This document shows, piece by piece, positions 43,290 through 53,047 of a stretch of 58,583 bases of DNA (within the stretch, counting starts at the first letter, position 1; the number at the start of each line of letters is the position of its first letter). Made by a program: the position numbers and the translations under genes. Source of the DNA: Stenotrophomonas sp. YIM B06876 (GTDB lineage Bacteria; Pseudomonadota; Gammaproteobacteria; Xanthomonadales; Xanthomonadaceae); assembly GCF_030711595.1 (NCBI RefSeq), contig NZ_JAUJUJ010000005.1:67376-125958 (forward strand), written 5' to 3'. Below the pieces are notes generated by a model, which ran no database searches, had not been told where the DNA came from, and saw only the letters and a list, made by a program, of their open reading frames with translations.

Positions 43290-45290
43290 TCAGTTGCTGC
43301 GGCTCGGAGCGCCGACGCTGACGGTGCCCGTGCCGATATGCCGGTTGAAGAAATCCAGCATCTCGGTGTACAGATTGATGCGCGCCTCCTCCCCATAGAA
43401 TCCGTGCATTTCACCAGGCTGGATGATCATGCCTTCGGGTTTATTGCCTGCGGCAATCAGGGCCTTGTTCATCAGCTCGGTCTGTTCCGGTGGTGTGCGT
43501 ACGTCGCGGGCGCCGGCGGCCAGATAGACCGGAATACGGACTTCCGCCGCACGCCGCGCCGGCGAGCTGTCCAGCCATGCCTGGCTATCACTGCCATGGG
43601 TGCGACGCAGGTACCGTTGGCCGTTGCTGCTTTCTGGAATGTCGCCCTTCTTGAACATCATGTCCACGTCATAGACACCGACGTAGCCAAAGGTGCACTT
43701 GAACAGGCCCGGCTCGCGGATAGGGGCCATCAACGAGGAGTAGCCGCCGAAGCTGCCGCCATAGATGCAGATGCGCTCCTGATCGGCGTAGCCGTGGTCG
43801 ATGGCCCAATGGGTCGCATCCAGGATGTCGTTCTGGATGCCCTGCGCCCACTGCAGATGGCCGGCATCCTGGAACGCCTTGCCATAACCACCGGAGCCGC
43901 GGTAGTTCACCTGAAGCGTGGCATACCCCCGGCTGGCGAAAAGCTGTGCTTCGGGGTTGAAGCCCCAGTCATCGCGCGGACCGATCGGGCCGCCGTGCGG
44001 GTTGACGATCAGGGGCAGGTTCTTGCCATCCAAGCCGTTGGGCAGGGTGATGAAAGCATGGATGAGGCGTCCATCGCGCGCCCTGAAGGAGAACGGTTTG
44101 ACGTTGGCCATCTTCTTCTTGTCGATCTGGGCCATGCGCGACATCAGGAAGCGGGCTTTGCCGGCCTTGCGATCGAAAATGTAGAGCTCGCCGGGATTGC
44201 TGTCACTGCTCACCGCTACCAGAATCTTGCTGCCATCCTCGGTGTAGCTGGAGAAGTCGACCTTCTCGCCGTCGAATGCGGCGGCCAGCGAGGCATACAG
44301 TTCGGCATCGGCGTGGCCTTCATCCAGCAGGGTGACCTTCGGCGCGCCGGCCTCGGTCACCACGCCGATCAGGCTGTTCTGATCGGTGGACCAGATGAAC
44401 TGGGAGATCTCGGCGACCGGATCGGAGAACAGCGGATTGAATGCGCCGCTGGCCGTATCCAAGGTACCTACGGCGGCCGGCGCCTTGCCGTCGTCCTGCA
44501 TTGCGTAGACCGTTCCGTTGTCGGTCGTACGCGATACCGAAAGGTGCTTGCCATCGGATTTGGAGGCGTTGACCAGTGTCCAGTTCTGCCCGTCGCGACG
44601 GTACAGCTCGGTACGTTCGTCGTACTCGCCGGATTCGTCACGGCTGGAGGAACACACCGCAAACCGCGGCTCTTTTGCCGCATCCAGGGAGATGGAGCAG
44701 TTTGATTTGGGAGCGCGACCCAGCGAGGTGCGGCGGCCGGTGAGGGTATCGACGCGGACAACTTCGGTGCCCGCACCTTCGGTGGAGCGCGGATAACGCG
44801 CCTGCATGATGACATTGCGGTCATCGCCCTTGAGGGTGTCCAGCAGCGAGAAGCTCTCCGAACCGACGGTTTTGCCGCGCTGGGTCGCATCGCGGGTGCC
44901 GCGGAAGATCACCGGTACTGCCTGGCTGCCGTCGGCATTGACCGCATACCACTCGCCCAGGGAGAACGGCTGGGCATAACCGCCCATCTTCTTGACCGCG
45001 TTGAACATGATCCGGTCGGGGGATATCCACACGAACTGGCCCACGCTCTTTTTTTCCGGCAGCTGGTTGACCTTCAGTATTTTCAGGTCCGATGTGCGCA
45101 GAATCGTCAGCACATCCTGATCGCCGTTTTCGACGGTGATGGCAAGGTAGTCGCCGTTTGGAGAGATGCGGGCAGTGCTGTAGGCCGGGCGTGCGACAAA
45201 GTCTTTGATGCTGGGAGGTTGGGCGTGGGCGCTGCCGCCCATGGCCACGACCATGGCCATGACAAGGAATAGAGGCGAAGTGGATTTCAT
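43290..45290 (-). CDS. S9 family peptidase (prolyl oligopeptidase-like), exported
   Basis: 666-aa periplasmic serine peptidase. A signal peptide ends at AHAQ (about 24), followed by an irregular beta-propeller (about 30-390) and an alpha/beta-hydrolase domain. The nucleophile Ser513 lies in GGSFGGY, an acidic residue in AAGARDVRTPPEQ, and His in PGEMHGF. HGGPIGPRDDW is the oxyanion region. It resembles dipeptidyl/acylaminoacyl peptidases that degrade imported peptides. The adjacent upstream gene is a TonB-dependent receptor on the same strand, suggesting uptake of peptides followed by periplasmic breakdown. Confidence 0.93.
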   Translation of the reverse strand: MKSTSPLFLVMAMVVAMGGSAHAQPPSIKDFVARPAYSTARISPNGDYLAITVENGDQDVLTILRTSDLKILKVNQLPEKKSVGQFVWISPDRIMFNAVKKMGGYAQPFSLGEWYAVNADGSQAVPVIFRGTRDATQRGKTVGSESFSLLDTLKGDDRNVIMQARYPRSTEGAGTEVVRVDTLTGRRTSLGRAPKSNCSISLDAAKEPRFAVCSSSRDESGEYDERTELYRRDGQNWTLVNASKSDGKHLSVSRTTDNGTVYAMQDDGKAPAAVGTLDTASGAFNPLFSDPVAEISQFIWSTDQNSLIGVVTEAGAPKVTLLDEGHADAELYASLAAAFDGEKVDFSSYTEDGSKILVAVSSDSNPGELYIFDRKAGKARFLMSRMAQIDKKKMANVKPFSFRARDGRLIHAFITLPNGLDGKNLPLIVNPHGGPIGPRDDWGFNPEAQLFASRGYATLQVNYRGSGGYGKAFQDAGHLQWAQGIQNDILDATHWAIDHGYADQERICIYGGSFGGYSSLMAPIREPGLFKCTFGYVGVYDVDMMFKKGDIPESSNGQRYLRRTHGSDSQAWLDSSPARRAAEVRIPVYLAAGARDVRTPPEQTELMNKALIAAGNKPEGMIIQPGEMHGFYGEEARINLYTEMLDFFNRHIGTGTVSVGAPSRSN

Positions 45291-45335
45291 GAGCGTGAAT
45301 CCTTCTCGGCAAGGATGAAATACGGAATGCCCTCA

Positions 45336-45367
45336 AAGCAGAGCCCGGCCGAAGCCGGGCTCTGCTT
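45336..45367 (-). terminator. Hairpin after the second TonB-dependent receptor
   Basis: A perfect 14-bp stem (45336-45349 with 45354-45367); on the minus strand the loop is TTCG, an exceptionally stable tetraloop. Only TGAGGG follows, so termination may be partial, leaving read-through into the S9 peptidase gene. Confidence 0.6.
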
Positions 45368-45384
45368 GTGCAGCTGACGGGGAC

Positions 45385-48240
45385 TTAGAACTGGTGGGTC
45401 ACCGAGATGAAGTAGCGCCGGCCCATGGGGTCTGCGCCGATGTAGCTGTAGAAGTACGGGTAGGACGTATAGGTATCGTCCCAGCGGTACTGGTTGTTGG
45501 TCAGGTTGACCACGGTGAAGTCGATCTTGGTGTTCGCTCCCATCTTCTTGCCCACCTGCAGGTTGTAGGTGATGTAAGGCTTCAGACGGTGGGTCTCGGC
45601 CCAGTTGAGGTTCTCGCCAAGACGGCTGCCGAACAGGGTGGCCGACCAGTCCTCACGCGACCAGCCGAGTGAGCCACGCACGCGCGAACGGGGATCGTAG
45701 TCCCACTCGTCGCGGTAGTCGTGCAGATCGTCTTCCATGAACTGCTTGTACTTGTCGGTAAGCCGCAAGGTCCAGCCCAGATCCAGTGCGAAGCGGCCAA
45801 GGCGATCGGTATCCATGCTGTACTTGAAGCTGGCGTCGATGCCGCTGACATCCTGCAGTGCCGAGTTGATGTACGCGGTGTTCATACGGTCCACGCGGCC
45901 GTCCAGGGCGGTGCCCGGGGCGGAGTTGCGGTTCAGCAGGCCGTACAGGTTCTGGCAGAACGCCGAGTCGGATGAATGCTCATAGGCCGAGCCGTCGCGC
46001 TTCACGCCCAGGCGGCAGTTGGCTTCGTTCTGCAGCAGGTAACTGGCGGTCAGCTGGCGGGCCTGATCCTGCAGCTTGATGCGGTAGTAGTCGACCGACA
46101 GGGACATGTTGTCGACGATGTCCCAGACGAATCCGGCGCCCCACGACTTGCCTTCCTCTTCCTTCAGCATCGGATTGCCGGCGATCAGGGACTGCGTGCT
46201 GTAAAGGGTGACGTCGCCGGACTTGTTGCACTGCGCGATGGTGCGCGGACCGGTGGTCTGGCCCAGGAAGTTGCCGGAGCGACAGGCATATTCGTCCAGC
46301 ACGGTGGAATAGGACGCGGCGCCTTCGGCATAGACCATCTGCATGTCAGGTGCGCGGAAACTGGTGGCGTAGGAGCCGCGCAGCAACAGGTTGCTGAACG
46401 GACGCCATTCCAGGCCCAGGTTCACCGTCTTGGCATCATCCACGGCGGTGATGTCGTCGTACTTGTCCCAGCGGCCGGCCACGTTCATCGACAGGTTGCT
46501 GAAGATCGGCACGCGGAATTCGGCGCCCACCGCGTAGCGGTCGCGGGAGCCGTGGGTTTCGCCCGAGCTGGTCAGGTTGTAGATGGTGTTCTGATCCAGC
46601 GGCCGGGTCTGGCTGGTGCGGTAGTCGCTGACCAGGTCCGTGGTCTGGCGGGTGCCTTCGATCACGGCGGCGAAGCCCAGGGGGCCGGCCGGCAGTTCGA
46701 ACAGGTCGCCGCTGACGTTGAAGTTGACCGTGCTGGACGTGGTCTCGGCCTGGTTCTTCACGCGGGTCGCGAAGGAACGGTAGATATCCGGGGTGATCGG
46801 GGTGTTCCAGCGATCCTGGTTCAGCGTGTAGACCTGATAGGAGCCGTTGTAACCCTGCAGCGGACCCAGGAAGTAATCATGCACGGCCTTGGCGAGCAGG
46901 CGCGGACGGTCGGCTTCGTATTTGTACTTGCCGTAGTTGGCGCTGGCTTCCCAGTCGAAACGATCGGCCAGGGTGCCAGTGGCGCCGAAGGTCAATTCGT
47001 AAGTGGTTTCGTCGTAAACCGTCGAGGCCGCTTCGTTGCCGCCGAGCTCGAACGGATTGAACACGCGCTGCAGCTGGATGATGTCTTTCAGTGCGGCATC
47101 GTAGTACACGCCGTTTGCGGTGCCGGCGCTGTTGGTGGTGAAGCGGTCACCAGAGGTTCCCCAGAATTCGGTACCCCCCGACGACTTGGCATCGGTGGTG
47201 TAGGCGCTGGCCGAACCAAACAGCTGGATGCTGTCGGTCGCATCGAATGTGCCGGAGACATACCCCGCCCAGGCCGAGTTCTTGTTGAACAGCGAGCGCG
47301 AGGCAGCCTGCTTGTAGGAGCCGCAATAGGTGCCACGCGCCGGTGTGGTCACGGTGGTGTAACCAAAGGCGTCACAGGCGTTGGCGTTGTACAACGCGTT
47401 TTGGTTTTTGACATGGCCGTTCAGGCCGCCGGCGCTGATGGCGATCAGGGACAACGCGGGGTTGATGGTCAGGCCGTACGGGTTGTTGCGCAGGTCGGCG
47501 AAGGTATGGCGCTGGTCCGCAAAAACCGGTTCGTTGGCCGTGTACTGCAGGGAGTACATGGCGCTCCAGCGATCGCCGGTGGTGCCGCCGGTGTATTCGA
47601 AGTTCACACTGTCGCCGCCACCTTCTTCGGTGGTGCCGGCGGTCATGCGAAGCTGGTTGCCATCGTAATTTTTGCGGGTCACGATGTTGACCACGCCGGC
47701 CACTGCGTCCGAGCCGTAGATGGCCGACGCGCCGCCGGAGAGGACTTCGATGCGCTCGACGATCGCGGTCGGGATGGCCTTGATGTTGACCACGTTGTTG
47801 TCGCGGTTGTAAGGCTGCGGGTACTGCGCCGGACGACGGCCGTTGATCAGGGTCAGGGTGTAACCAGGACCCAGGCCACGCAGATTGACCACCTGGGCGT
47901 TCGGAGTGAAGCCGGTCACGGCCAGGTCGCCGGTGAAGTTCGCGGTGGACTGCTGGGTCAGCGATTGCAGCATGTCGCCCACGGTCTGGAAGCCCTCGCG
48001 ATCGATATCGGCGCGGGTGATCACGGTAACCGGGGCCGGCCCTTCAACGTCCACGCGCTTGATGCGCGAGCCGACCACGGAGACGCGGTCGAGGTTGGTG
48101 GCGTTGTCCGACTTCGTCTTGGCGGCTTGTTCCGGGTTCTGCTGTCCCTGCGCGAATGCTGCGCCGGGAACCAGGATCGCGGTCAGCAGCGCGGTGGTCA
48201 GCGCGCTACGCTTGAAGGATGTGGATTGCTTTACGTGCAC
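45385..48240 (-). CDS. TonB-dependent outer membrane receptor (peptide-type)
   Basis: 951-aa outer-membrane active transporter. A signal peptide ends at AAFAQ (about 31) and is followed by a Gln/Lys-rich N-terminus. The plug has SVVGSRIKRVDVEGPAPVTV, NLRGLGPGYTLTLINGRRPA and IYGSDAVAGVVNIVTRKNYD. The barrel ends in the canonical aromatic terminus RRYFISVTHQF. This plug type is abundant in Xanthomonadaceae and is commonly placed next to peptidases, as here with the S9 peptidase downstream. The promoter region 48241-48405 is shared with the divergent apbC. Confidence 0.94.
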   Translation of the reverse strand: MHVKQSTSFKRSALTTALLTAILVPGAAFAQGQQNPEQAAKTKSDNATNLDRVSVVGSRIKRVDVEGPAPVTVITRADIDREGFQTVGDMLQSLTQQSTANFTGDLAVTGFTPNAQVVNLRGLGPGYTLTLINGRRPAQYPQPYNRDNNVVNIKAIPTAIVERIEVLSGGASAIYGSDAVAGVVNIVTRKNYDGNQLRMTAGTTEEGGGDSVNFEYTGGTTGDRWSAMYSLQYTANEPVFADQRHTFADLRNNPYGLTINPALSLIAISAGGLNGHVKNQNALYNANACDAFGYTTVTTPARGTYCGSYKQAASRSLFNKNSAWAGYVSGTFDATDSIQLFGSASAYTTDAKSSGGTEFWGTSGDRFTTNSAGTANGVYYDAALKDIIQLQRVFNPFELGGNEAASTVYDETTYELTFGATGTLADRFDWEASANYGKYKYEADRPRLLAKAVHDYFLGPLQGYNGSYQVYTLNQDRWNTPITPDIYRSFATRVKNQAETTSSTVNFNVSGDLFELPAGPLGFAAVIEGTRQTTDLVSDYRTSQTRPLDQNTIYNLTSSGETHGSRDRYAVGAEFRVPIFSNLSMNVAGRWDKYDDITAVDDAKTVNLGLEWRPFSNLLLRGSYATSFRAPDMQMVYAEGAASYSTVLDEYACRSGNFLGQTTGPRTIAQCNKSGDVTLYSTQSLIAGNPMLKEEEGKSWGAGFVWDIVDNMSLSVDYYRIKLQDQARQLTASYLLQNEANCRLGVKRDGSAYEHSSDSAFCQNLYGLLNRNSAPGTALDGRVDRMNTAYINSALQDVSGIDASFKYSMDTDRLGRFALDLGWTLRLTDKYKQFMEDDLHDYRDEWDYDPRSRVRGSLGWSREDWSATLFGSRLGENLNWAETHRLKPYITYNLQVGKKMGANTKIDFTVVNLTNNQYRWDDTYTSYPYFYSYIGADPMGRRYFISVTHQF

Positions 48241-48405
48241 GTGTAATCCCCTAAATGACTAATAATGACGACCCGTTCAGCCCCTCCCGCGTGATCGCGG
48301 TGCGTACCATCGAGCTGACCGTGGTTTTATGAACCTAACATGACTTTAACGAAAAATGCACACCGTTTCGCCAATTGGTGAAAAGTTTTTCATGAGGATT
48401 TGAAG

Positions 48406-49260
48406 ATGAATGCAGGGGCATTGCGGGTTTCCGCGCACCAGGTCCAAAAGGGGCTTTCCCCCCATCCGCGCATCCGCAACGTGATCGCGGTCGGTTCCGG
48501 CAAGGGCGGGGTTGGCAAGTCCACCACCTCGGTGAACCTGGCGCTGGCCCTGCACAAGCTGGGCGCGCGGGTCGGGGTGCTGGATGCCGACATCTACGGG
48601 CCGAGCGTGCCGGCGATGCTGGGGCTCAGCGGCCGGCCGGAGAGTCCGGACAACAAGTCGATCGAGCCGATGCGGGCGTTCGGGGTGGAGGCGATGTCGA
48701 TTGGATTTCTGATCGACCCGGACACGCCGATGATCTGGCGTGGGCCGATGGCGACCTCGGCGCTGACCCAGCTGTTCAACGACACGCTGTGGGGCGACCT
48801 GGACTACCTGCTGATCGATCTGCCACCGGGAACCGGTGACATCCAGCTGACCCTTTCGCAGAAGATCCCGGTGGCCGGAGCGGTGATCGTGACCACCCCC
48901 CAGGAGATCGCCACCTTGGATGCGAAGAAAGCGCTGAAGATGTTCGAGAAGGTCGAGGTGCCGGTGCTGGGCATCGTCGAGAACATGGCCATGCATACCT
49001 GTTCCAGCTGCGGCCACGTCGAGCATCTGTTCGGCGAGGGCGGTGGCCAGCGCATGGCACGGGAATACGGGGTGCCGCTGCTGGGCTCGCTGCCGCTGGA
49101 CATCGCCATCCGCGAACAGGCCGATGCCGGTACGCCGATCGTGGTGGCCGAGCCGGAGTCGACGGCAGCGCTGGCCTATCTGGCGGCAGCGCGGCAACTG
49201 GTGGACGAGCTGGCCAAGCGGCCGCGGGCCAGCATTCCCATTTCCGCTTCCCTGATCTGA
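48406..49260 (+). CDS. apbC: Iron-sulfur cluster carrier protein ApbC (Mrp/NBP35)
   Basis: 284-aa cytoplasmic P-loop ATPase that carries and transfers Fe-S clusters. Deviant Walker A GKGGVGKST at residues 32-40, LDADIYGPS near 59-67, and the cluster-binding CxxC pair Cys199/Cys202 (TCSSCGH). Compared with E. coli Mrp (369 aa) it lacks the N-terminal MIP18-like domain, a common short form. The ATG at 48406 follows GAGG; a TTG two codons earlier is less likely. It is followed at 162 bp by dcd, an arrangement common in xanthomonads. Confidence 0.94.
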   Translation: MNAGALRVSAHQVQKGLSPHPRIRNVIAVGSGKGGVGKSTTSVNLALALHKLGARVGVLDADIYGPSVPAMLGLSGRPESPDNKSIEPMRAFGVEAMSIGFLIDPDTPMIWRGPMATSALTQLFNDTLWGDLDYLLIDLPPGTGDIQLTLSQKIPVAGAVIVTTPQEIATLDAKKALKMFEKVEVPVLGIVENMAMHTCSSCGHVEHLFGEGGGQRMAREYGVPLLGSLPLDIAIREQADAGTPIVVAEPESTAALAYLAAARQLVDELAKRPRASIPISASLI

Positions 49261-49363
49261 GTGCGCTTCGACAAGGGTTACGGCGAAGGGCGCCGCTTGC
49301 GGTCCCTTTCGCCGGTGCTGGCAGGGTGCGCAGCCGGGGTACGGCTCCGCCGCGGCTCTGGGC

Positions 49364-49369
49364 TAGAAT
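49364..49369 (+). promoter_or_regulatory. Candidate -10 element for dcd
   Basis: TAGAAT in the context GGGCTAGAATCGGGC, about 54 bp upstream of the dcd start. No convincing -35 is seen, so this is tentative. Confidence 0.35.
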
Positions 49370-49422
49370 CGGGCACCCGCGCGCCGCAGAAATGCGACGG
49401 CCCACGCAATCAGGATCATTGA

Positions 49423-49998
49423 ATGAGCATCAAGAGCGACCGCTGGATCCGCCGCATGTCCGAGCAGGCCGGCGGCATGATCGAGCCGTACGAGGCCGGG
49501 CAGATCAAGCAGGCCAACGGCCAGCGCATCGTCAGTTACGGCACCTCCAGCTATGGCTACGACGTGCGCTGCTCGCGCGAGTTCAAGGTGTTCACCAACA
49601 TCAACTCGACCATCGTAGATCCCAAGCACTTCGATCCGAAGAGCTTTGTCGATATCGAGGCCGATGAATGCATCATTCCGCCGAACTCGTTCGCGCTGGC
49701 ACGCACGGTGGAGTATTTCCGCATCCCGCGTGACACGCTGGTGGTGTGCCTGGGCAAGAGCACCTATGCACGCTGCGGCATCATCGTCAACGTGACCCCG
49801 CTGGAGCCGGAGTGGGAGGGCCACGTGACGCTGGAGTTTTCCAATACCACGCCGCTGCCGGCGCGCATCTATGCCAACGAAGGCGTGGCGCAGATGCTGT
49901 TCTTCCAGGCCGACCGCGACGATGTCTGCGAGACCTCCTACAAGGATCGCGGCGGCAAGTACCAGGGCCAGACCGGCGTGACCCTGCCGCGGACCTGA
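49423..49998 (+). CDS. dcd: dCTP deaminase
   Basis: 191-aa cytoplasmic trimeric enzyme that deaminates dCTP to dUTP for thymidylate synthesis. The N-terminus [12 protein letters not shown] and [15 protein letters not shown] are characteristic. The active-site region is [20 protein letters not shown], containing the Arg and Glu used in catalysis, and the C-terminal lid [18 protein letters not shown] closes over the triphosphate. The length is that of monofunctional Dcd, not the bifunctional dUTPase form. Confidence 0.96.
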   Translation: MSIKSDRWIRRMSEQAGGMIEPYEAGQIKQANGQRIVSYGTSSYGYDVRCSREFKVFTNINSTIVDPKHFDPKSFVDIEADECIIPPNSFALARTVEYFRIPRDTLVVCLGKSTYARCGIIVNVTPLEPEWEGHVTLEFSNTTPLPARIYANEGVAQMLFFQADRDDVCETSYKDRGGKYQGQTGVTLPRT

Positions 49999-50122
49999 GT
50001 GCCCGCGGCAGCGCTTTACGCAGCCGCATAGCGGCTGGTGGGAGCCACGCACGATGTTGCGACAAGCACCGTTGGATGCGCGGATGGCAGCTCGCCGGCC
50101 CGCATGGGCGGCAGTGACGGAT

Positions 50123-50158
50123 ACGCAAAAGGGCACGGAGTTCCGTGCCCTTTTGCGT
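50123..50158. terminator. Strong bidirectional terminator between dcd and the small membrane protein gene
   Basis: A perfect 17-bp stem (50123-50139 with 50142-50158) containing AAAA and TTTT at its base, so it can work on both strands. It lies 125 bp after dcd and 19 bp beyond the minus-strand stop at 50177. Confidence 0.8.
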
Positions 50159-50176
50159 TGACTCATTGCTGGACGC

Positions 50177-50344
50177 CTACTTGCCGCGGCTGAACAACAT
50201 GCCGATGCCGACGGCCACCAGGATGGCGGGCCACCAGGTGGCCAGCAAAGTACCGATATTGCCGCTGACCCAGCCGAGGTTTTTGGCCAGGAAAAACAGG
50301 CCGACGATGATCAGGATCAGGGCGGCGATCAAATTGGAGCGCAT
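50177..50344 (-). CDS. Small LiaI/LiaF-like (DUF5668) transmembrane protein
   Basis: 55-aa membrane protein with two hydrophobic helices: residues 5-20 (LIAALILIIVGLFFLA) and 34-51 (ATWWPAILVAVGIGMLF). The pattern of a short helix, KNLGW, then WWPxILVxxGIxxL is typical of LiaI-LiaF-like/DUF5668 membrane segments. It ends in SRGK. Position after the HIT gene (30-bp gap, same strand) and before a strong terminator suggests it ends an operon dienelactone hydrolase-HIT-small membrane protein. Ribosome site is weak. Function unknown. Confidence 0.75.
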   Translation of the reverse strand: MRSNLIAALILIIVGLFFLAKNLGWVSGNIGTLLATWWPAILVAVGIGMLFSRGK

Positions 50345-50374
50345 CGGCGTGCGAGGTCCGTTCGGGATGGGGGC

Positions 50375-50797
50375 TTATCGTAGCCGCTGGCGCCAGATTT
50401 CGACACGCTCGGCCAGCACGTCGGCATCGAAACGCTGGGCCGCGCCGCTGCCCCACACCGGGCCCGGCCACGCGGCGTCTTCCGGGTGACGCCCGACCAC
50501 ATGCACATGCAGCTGCGGCACGATATTGCCCAGTGCGCCGATATTGAGCTTGGTCACGCCGGGCTTCTGCTTCAGGTGCTGCGACACCTGGTTGATCTCG
50601 GCCAGCAACAGGCGCTGCTGGGCGCCGTCCAGGTCGATCCATTCGCTGGCACCATTGGCCCGCGGGACCAGTACGATCCACGGAAAGCGGGCATCGTTCA
50701 TCAGGCGGATCTGGGAAAGCGGCCCGTCAGCGATAAACACGCTGTCGGCTGCCAGGCGGGAATCCACTTCGAAATCAATCGTCGCAACTTCGGTCAT
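50375..50797 (-). CDS. HIT domain protein with Gln in place of the first motif His
   Basis: 140-aa cytoplasmic protein of the histidine triad superfamily. The motif reads QLHVHVVGR (about residues 94-102), so the first His of HxHxHxx is Gln, while the central and last histidines, including the nucleophile position, remain. I recall that other proteobacterial members of this subgroup share the Gln, so it is probably not inactivation. [12 protein letters not shown] and [12 protein letters not shown] are other family blocks. Likely acts on nucleotide-type substrates; the exact one is unknown. Its ATG overlaps the dienelactone hydrolase stop in ATGA. Confidence 0.86.
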   Translation of the reverse strand: MTEVATIDFEVDSRLAADSVFIADGPLSQIRLMNDARFPWIVLVPRANGASEWIDLDGAQQRLLLAEINQVSQHLKQKPGVTKLNIGALGNIVPQLHVHVVGRHPEDAAWPGPVWGSGAAQRFDADVLAERVEIWRQRLR

Positions 50798-51453
50798 CGC
50801 AGGTTCTCGCTGAAGAAGGCCAAGGTACGTTCGCGTGCCAGGTCGGCACTGTCGGCATGGTACTGGGGACCGCCCTTGCGGTTGAAGGCGTGTCCGGCAG
50901 GATAGACGAAGGTCTGCATGCTTGGCAGCCGTTGGCGATGCAGCTGGATCGCTTCGGGCGGAATGCTGGTATCCAGGCTGCCAAAGTGGAACATCACCGG
51001 CGCCCACGGCTTTTCGTCCAGATAGCGGGTGTTGCGCGCGCCGTAATAGCTCACCGAGGGCAGGCCCAGCCGCAGCGCCGACAGCAGCGCGATCGAGCCG
51101 CCCCAGCAATAGCCCACGGTTCCGACCTTGCCGGCGCCGGCCAGCGCCTTGGCCGCGGCATCGACCACCGCCAGGGCGGCATCCACGCCCAGCGCCTCCA
51201 CCAGCGCCAGGCCCTTGTCGCGTCCGGCGGCGTCGTAGTCCAGTTCCACGTCCTTTTCGACCAGGTCGAAAAATGCCGGGGCCAGCACCTCGTAGCCGTC
51301 GGCGGCATAGCCGTCGGCCACCGCGCGGATATGGGCATTGGCGCCGAAGATCTCCTGGATGACCACCAGCCCGCCTCTGGGCGCGGCGGTGTGCGTGGTG
51401 TGCCAGGCGGCAACCGGGCCGCGGGCGGTGTCGAGGGTGATCCAGTTGCCCAT
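50794..51453 (-). CDS. Dienelactone hydrolase family protein
   Basis: 219-aa alpha/beta-hydrolase. The nucleophile is Cys116 in GYCWGG, with Asp161 in SLDTSIP and His188 in PAGHAFN completing the triad; Glu34 in IQEIFG is the conserved activating residue. These match carboxymethylenebutenolidase. No aromatic-degradation genes are near, so the physiological substrate is open; many such enzymes are general lactone or ester hydrolases. AAGGAT is upstream of the ATG. It is the first gene of a short operon with HIT and divergent from rimO. Confidence 0.92.
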   Translation of the reverse strand: MGNWITLDTARGPVAAWHTTHTAAPRGGLVVIQEIFGANAHIRAVADGYAADGYEVLAPAFFDLVEKDVELDYDAAGRDKGLALVEALGVDAALAVVDAAAKALAGAGKVGTVGYCWGGSIALLSALRLGLPSVSYYGARNTRYLDEKPWAPVMFHFGSLDTSIPPEAIQLHRQRLPSMQTFVYPAGHAFNRKGGPQYHADSADLARERTLAFFSENLR

Positions 51454-51536
51454 GACGGTGATCCTTGTGGGTGGGACATCCCTATTAACGCATGTCCGGG
51501 TCAAGGCGGGTGCCCGGCGCTGCGCCGGGCGACCGG

Positions 51537-51542
51537 TATAAT
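51537..51542 (+). promoter_or_regulatory. Candidate -10 element for rimO
   Basis: A consensus TATAAT preceded by GG, 58 bp upstream of the rimO ATG. A GC-rich palindrome (CCCGGCGCTGCGCCGGG, 51513-51529) lies where the -35 would be, and no good -35 hexamer is visible. Confidence 0.45.
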
Positions 51543-51600
51543 CGGCGGGCTTCCGGCCCCTGGTCATTCCGATCCCCGGCCCCCAGAACCTGCAGACCCC

Positions 51601-52974
51601 ATGTCCCAGCTGAACCCCAAAGTCGGCTTCGTCAGCCTTGGCTGCCCGAAGGCCCTTGTCGATTCCGAACGCATCCTCACCCAGTTGCGGGTAGAGGGCT
51701 ACGACATCGTTCCTTCCTATGACGCGGCCGACGTGGTGGTGGTCAATACCTGTGGCTTCATCGATTCGGCGGTGGCCGAGTCGCTGGATGCGATCGGCGA
51801 GGCGATGAACGAGAACGGCAAGGTCATCGTCACCGGCTGCCTGGGCAAGAAGGGCGACATGATCCGTGAGCATTACCCGGACGTGCTGTCGGTCTCCGGC
51901 CCGCAGGACTACACCACGGTGATGGAGGCGGTGCATGCCGCGCTGCCGCCCAGGCACAACCCGTTCGTGGACCTGGTGCCGGACTACGGCATCAAGCTGA
52001 CCCCGCGCCACTACGCCTATCTGAAGATTTCCGAAGGCTGCAACCACCGCTGCAGCTTCTGCATCATTCCCTCGATGCGCGGCGATCTGGTCTCGCGCCC
52101 GGTGGATGAAGTGCTGCGCGAGGCCGAGCAGCTGGTCAAGGGCGGCGTGCGCGAACTGCTGGTGGTGTCGCAGGACACCTCGGCCTACGGCGTGGACCGC
52201 AAATACGCGCCGGGCACTTGGCGTGGCAAGGAATACGCCACGCGGATGAAGGCGCTGTGCGAAGGCCTGAGCGAGCTCGATGCGTGGACCCGTCTGCACT
52301 ACGTCTACCCGTACCCGCACGTGGACGACGTGGTGCCGCTGATGGCAGAAGGCAAGATCCTGCCGTACCTGGATATTCCGTTCCAGCACGCCAGCCCGCG
52401 CATCCTCAAGCTGATGAAGCGGCCCGGCGCGGTCGACAAGACCCTGGAGCGGGTGCTGCGCTGGCGCGAGATCGCGCCGGATATCACCGTGCGCTCGACC
52501 TTCATCGTCGGCTTCCCGGGCGAGACCGAGGCCGAGTTCGAGCAGCTGCTCGACTTCCTCGATACCGCCCAGCTCGACCGCGTCGGTGCGTTCGCCTATT
52601 CGCCGGTGGACGGCGCAACGGCCAACGATCTGCCGGACCCGGTGCCGGAAGAAGTGAAGCAGGAGCGGCTGGCCCGCTTCATGGAAAAGCAGGCGGCTAT
52701 TTCCGCAGCCAAGCTCGAAGCCAAGATCGGCAGCGTGCAGCAGTGCCTGATCGACGGTATCGAAGATGGCATCGCGGTGGCCCGTTCCAAGGCCGATGCG
52801 CCGGAGATCGACGGTCTGGTGCATATCCAGAACGCCGGGGAAGCCGGGCTGCGCGTAGGCCAGTTCGTGGAGGTGGAAATCACCGAGAGCGACGATCACG
52901 ACCTGTTCGGTGATGCCATTGTCGAGGCCGTTGGCAATCCGCTTGGCAGGCCGCTCGACATCACCATGCTGTGA
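51601..52974 (+). CDS. rimO: Ribosomal protein uS12 methylthiotransferase RimO
   Basis: 457-aa radical SAM enzyme that methylthiolates Asp88/89 of ribosomal protein S12. The N-terminal UPF0004 domain carries cluster cysteines Cys15, Cys51 and Cys80 ([22 protein letters not shown]). The radical SAM triad is Cys147-Cys151-Cys154 in [11 protein letters not shown]-terminal TRAM domain spans about 385-450. [19 protein letters not shown] is RimO-specific relative to MiaB. The ATG at 51601 starts exactly at the conserved domain. Confidence 0.97.
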   Translation: MSQLNPKVGFVSLGCPKALVDSERILTQLRVEGYDIVPSYDAADVVVVNTCGFIDSAVAESLDAIGEAMNENGKVIVTGCLGKKGDMIREHYPDVLSVSGPQDYTTVMEAVHAALPPRHNPFVDLVPDYGIKLTPRHYAYLKISEGCNHRCSFCIIPSMRGDLVSRPVDEVLREAEQLVKGGVRELLVVSQDTSAYGVDRKYAPGTWRGKEYATRMKALCEGLSELDAWTRLHYVYPYPHVDDVVPLMAEGKILPYLDIPFQHASPRILKLMKRPGAVDKTLERVLRWREIAPDITVRSTFIVGFPGETEAEFEQLLDFLDTAQLDRVGAFAYSPVDGATANDLPDPVPEEVKQERLARFMEKQAAISAAKLEAKIGSVQQCLIDGIEDGIAVARSKADAPEIDGLVHIQNAGEAGLRVGQFVEVEITESDDHDLFGDAIVEAVGNPLGRPLDITML

Positions 52975-53047
52975 CCCGGTACCGGTCGGCGGTGACGGGC
53001 CGGTTGCCGCGGCGGGCGTCGGCCGGCCGGCGGCTGGGGAGGGGTGC

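Noticed and set aside
45976..48246. 756-aa plus-strand open frame opposite the second TonB-dependent receptor
   Set aside because: Antisense shadow of a full-length receptor with intact plug and barrel signatures.
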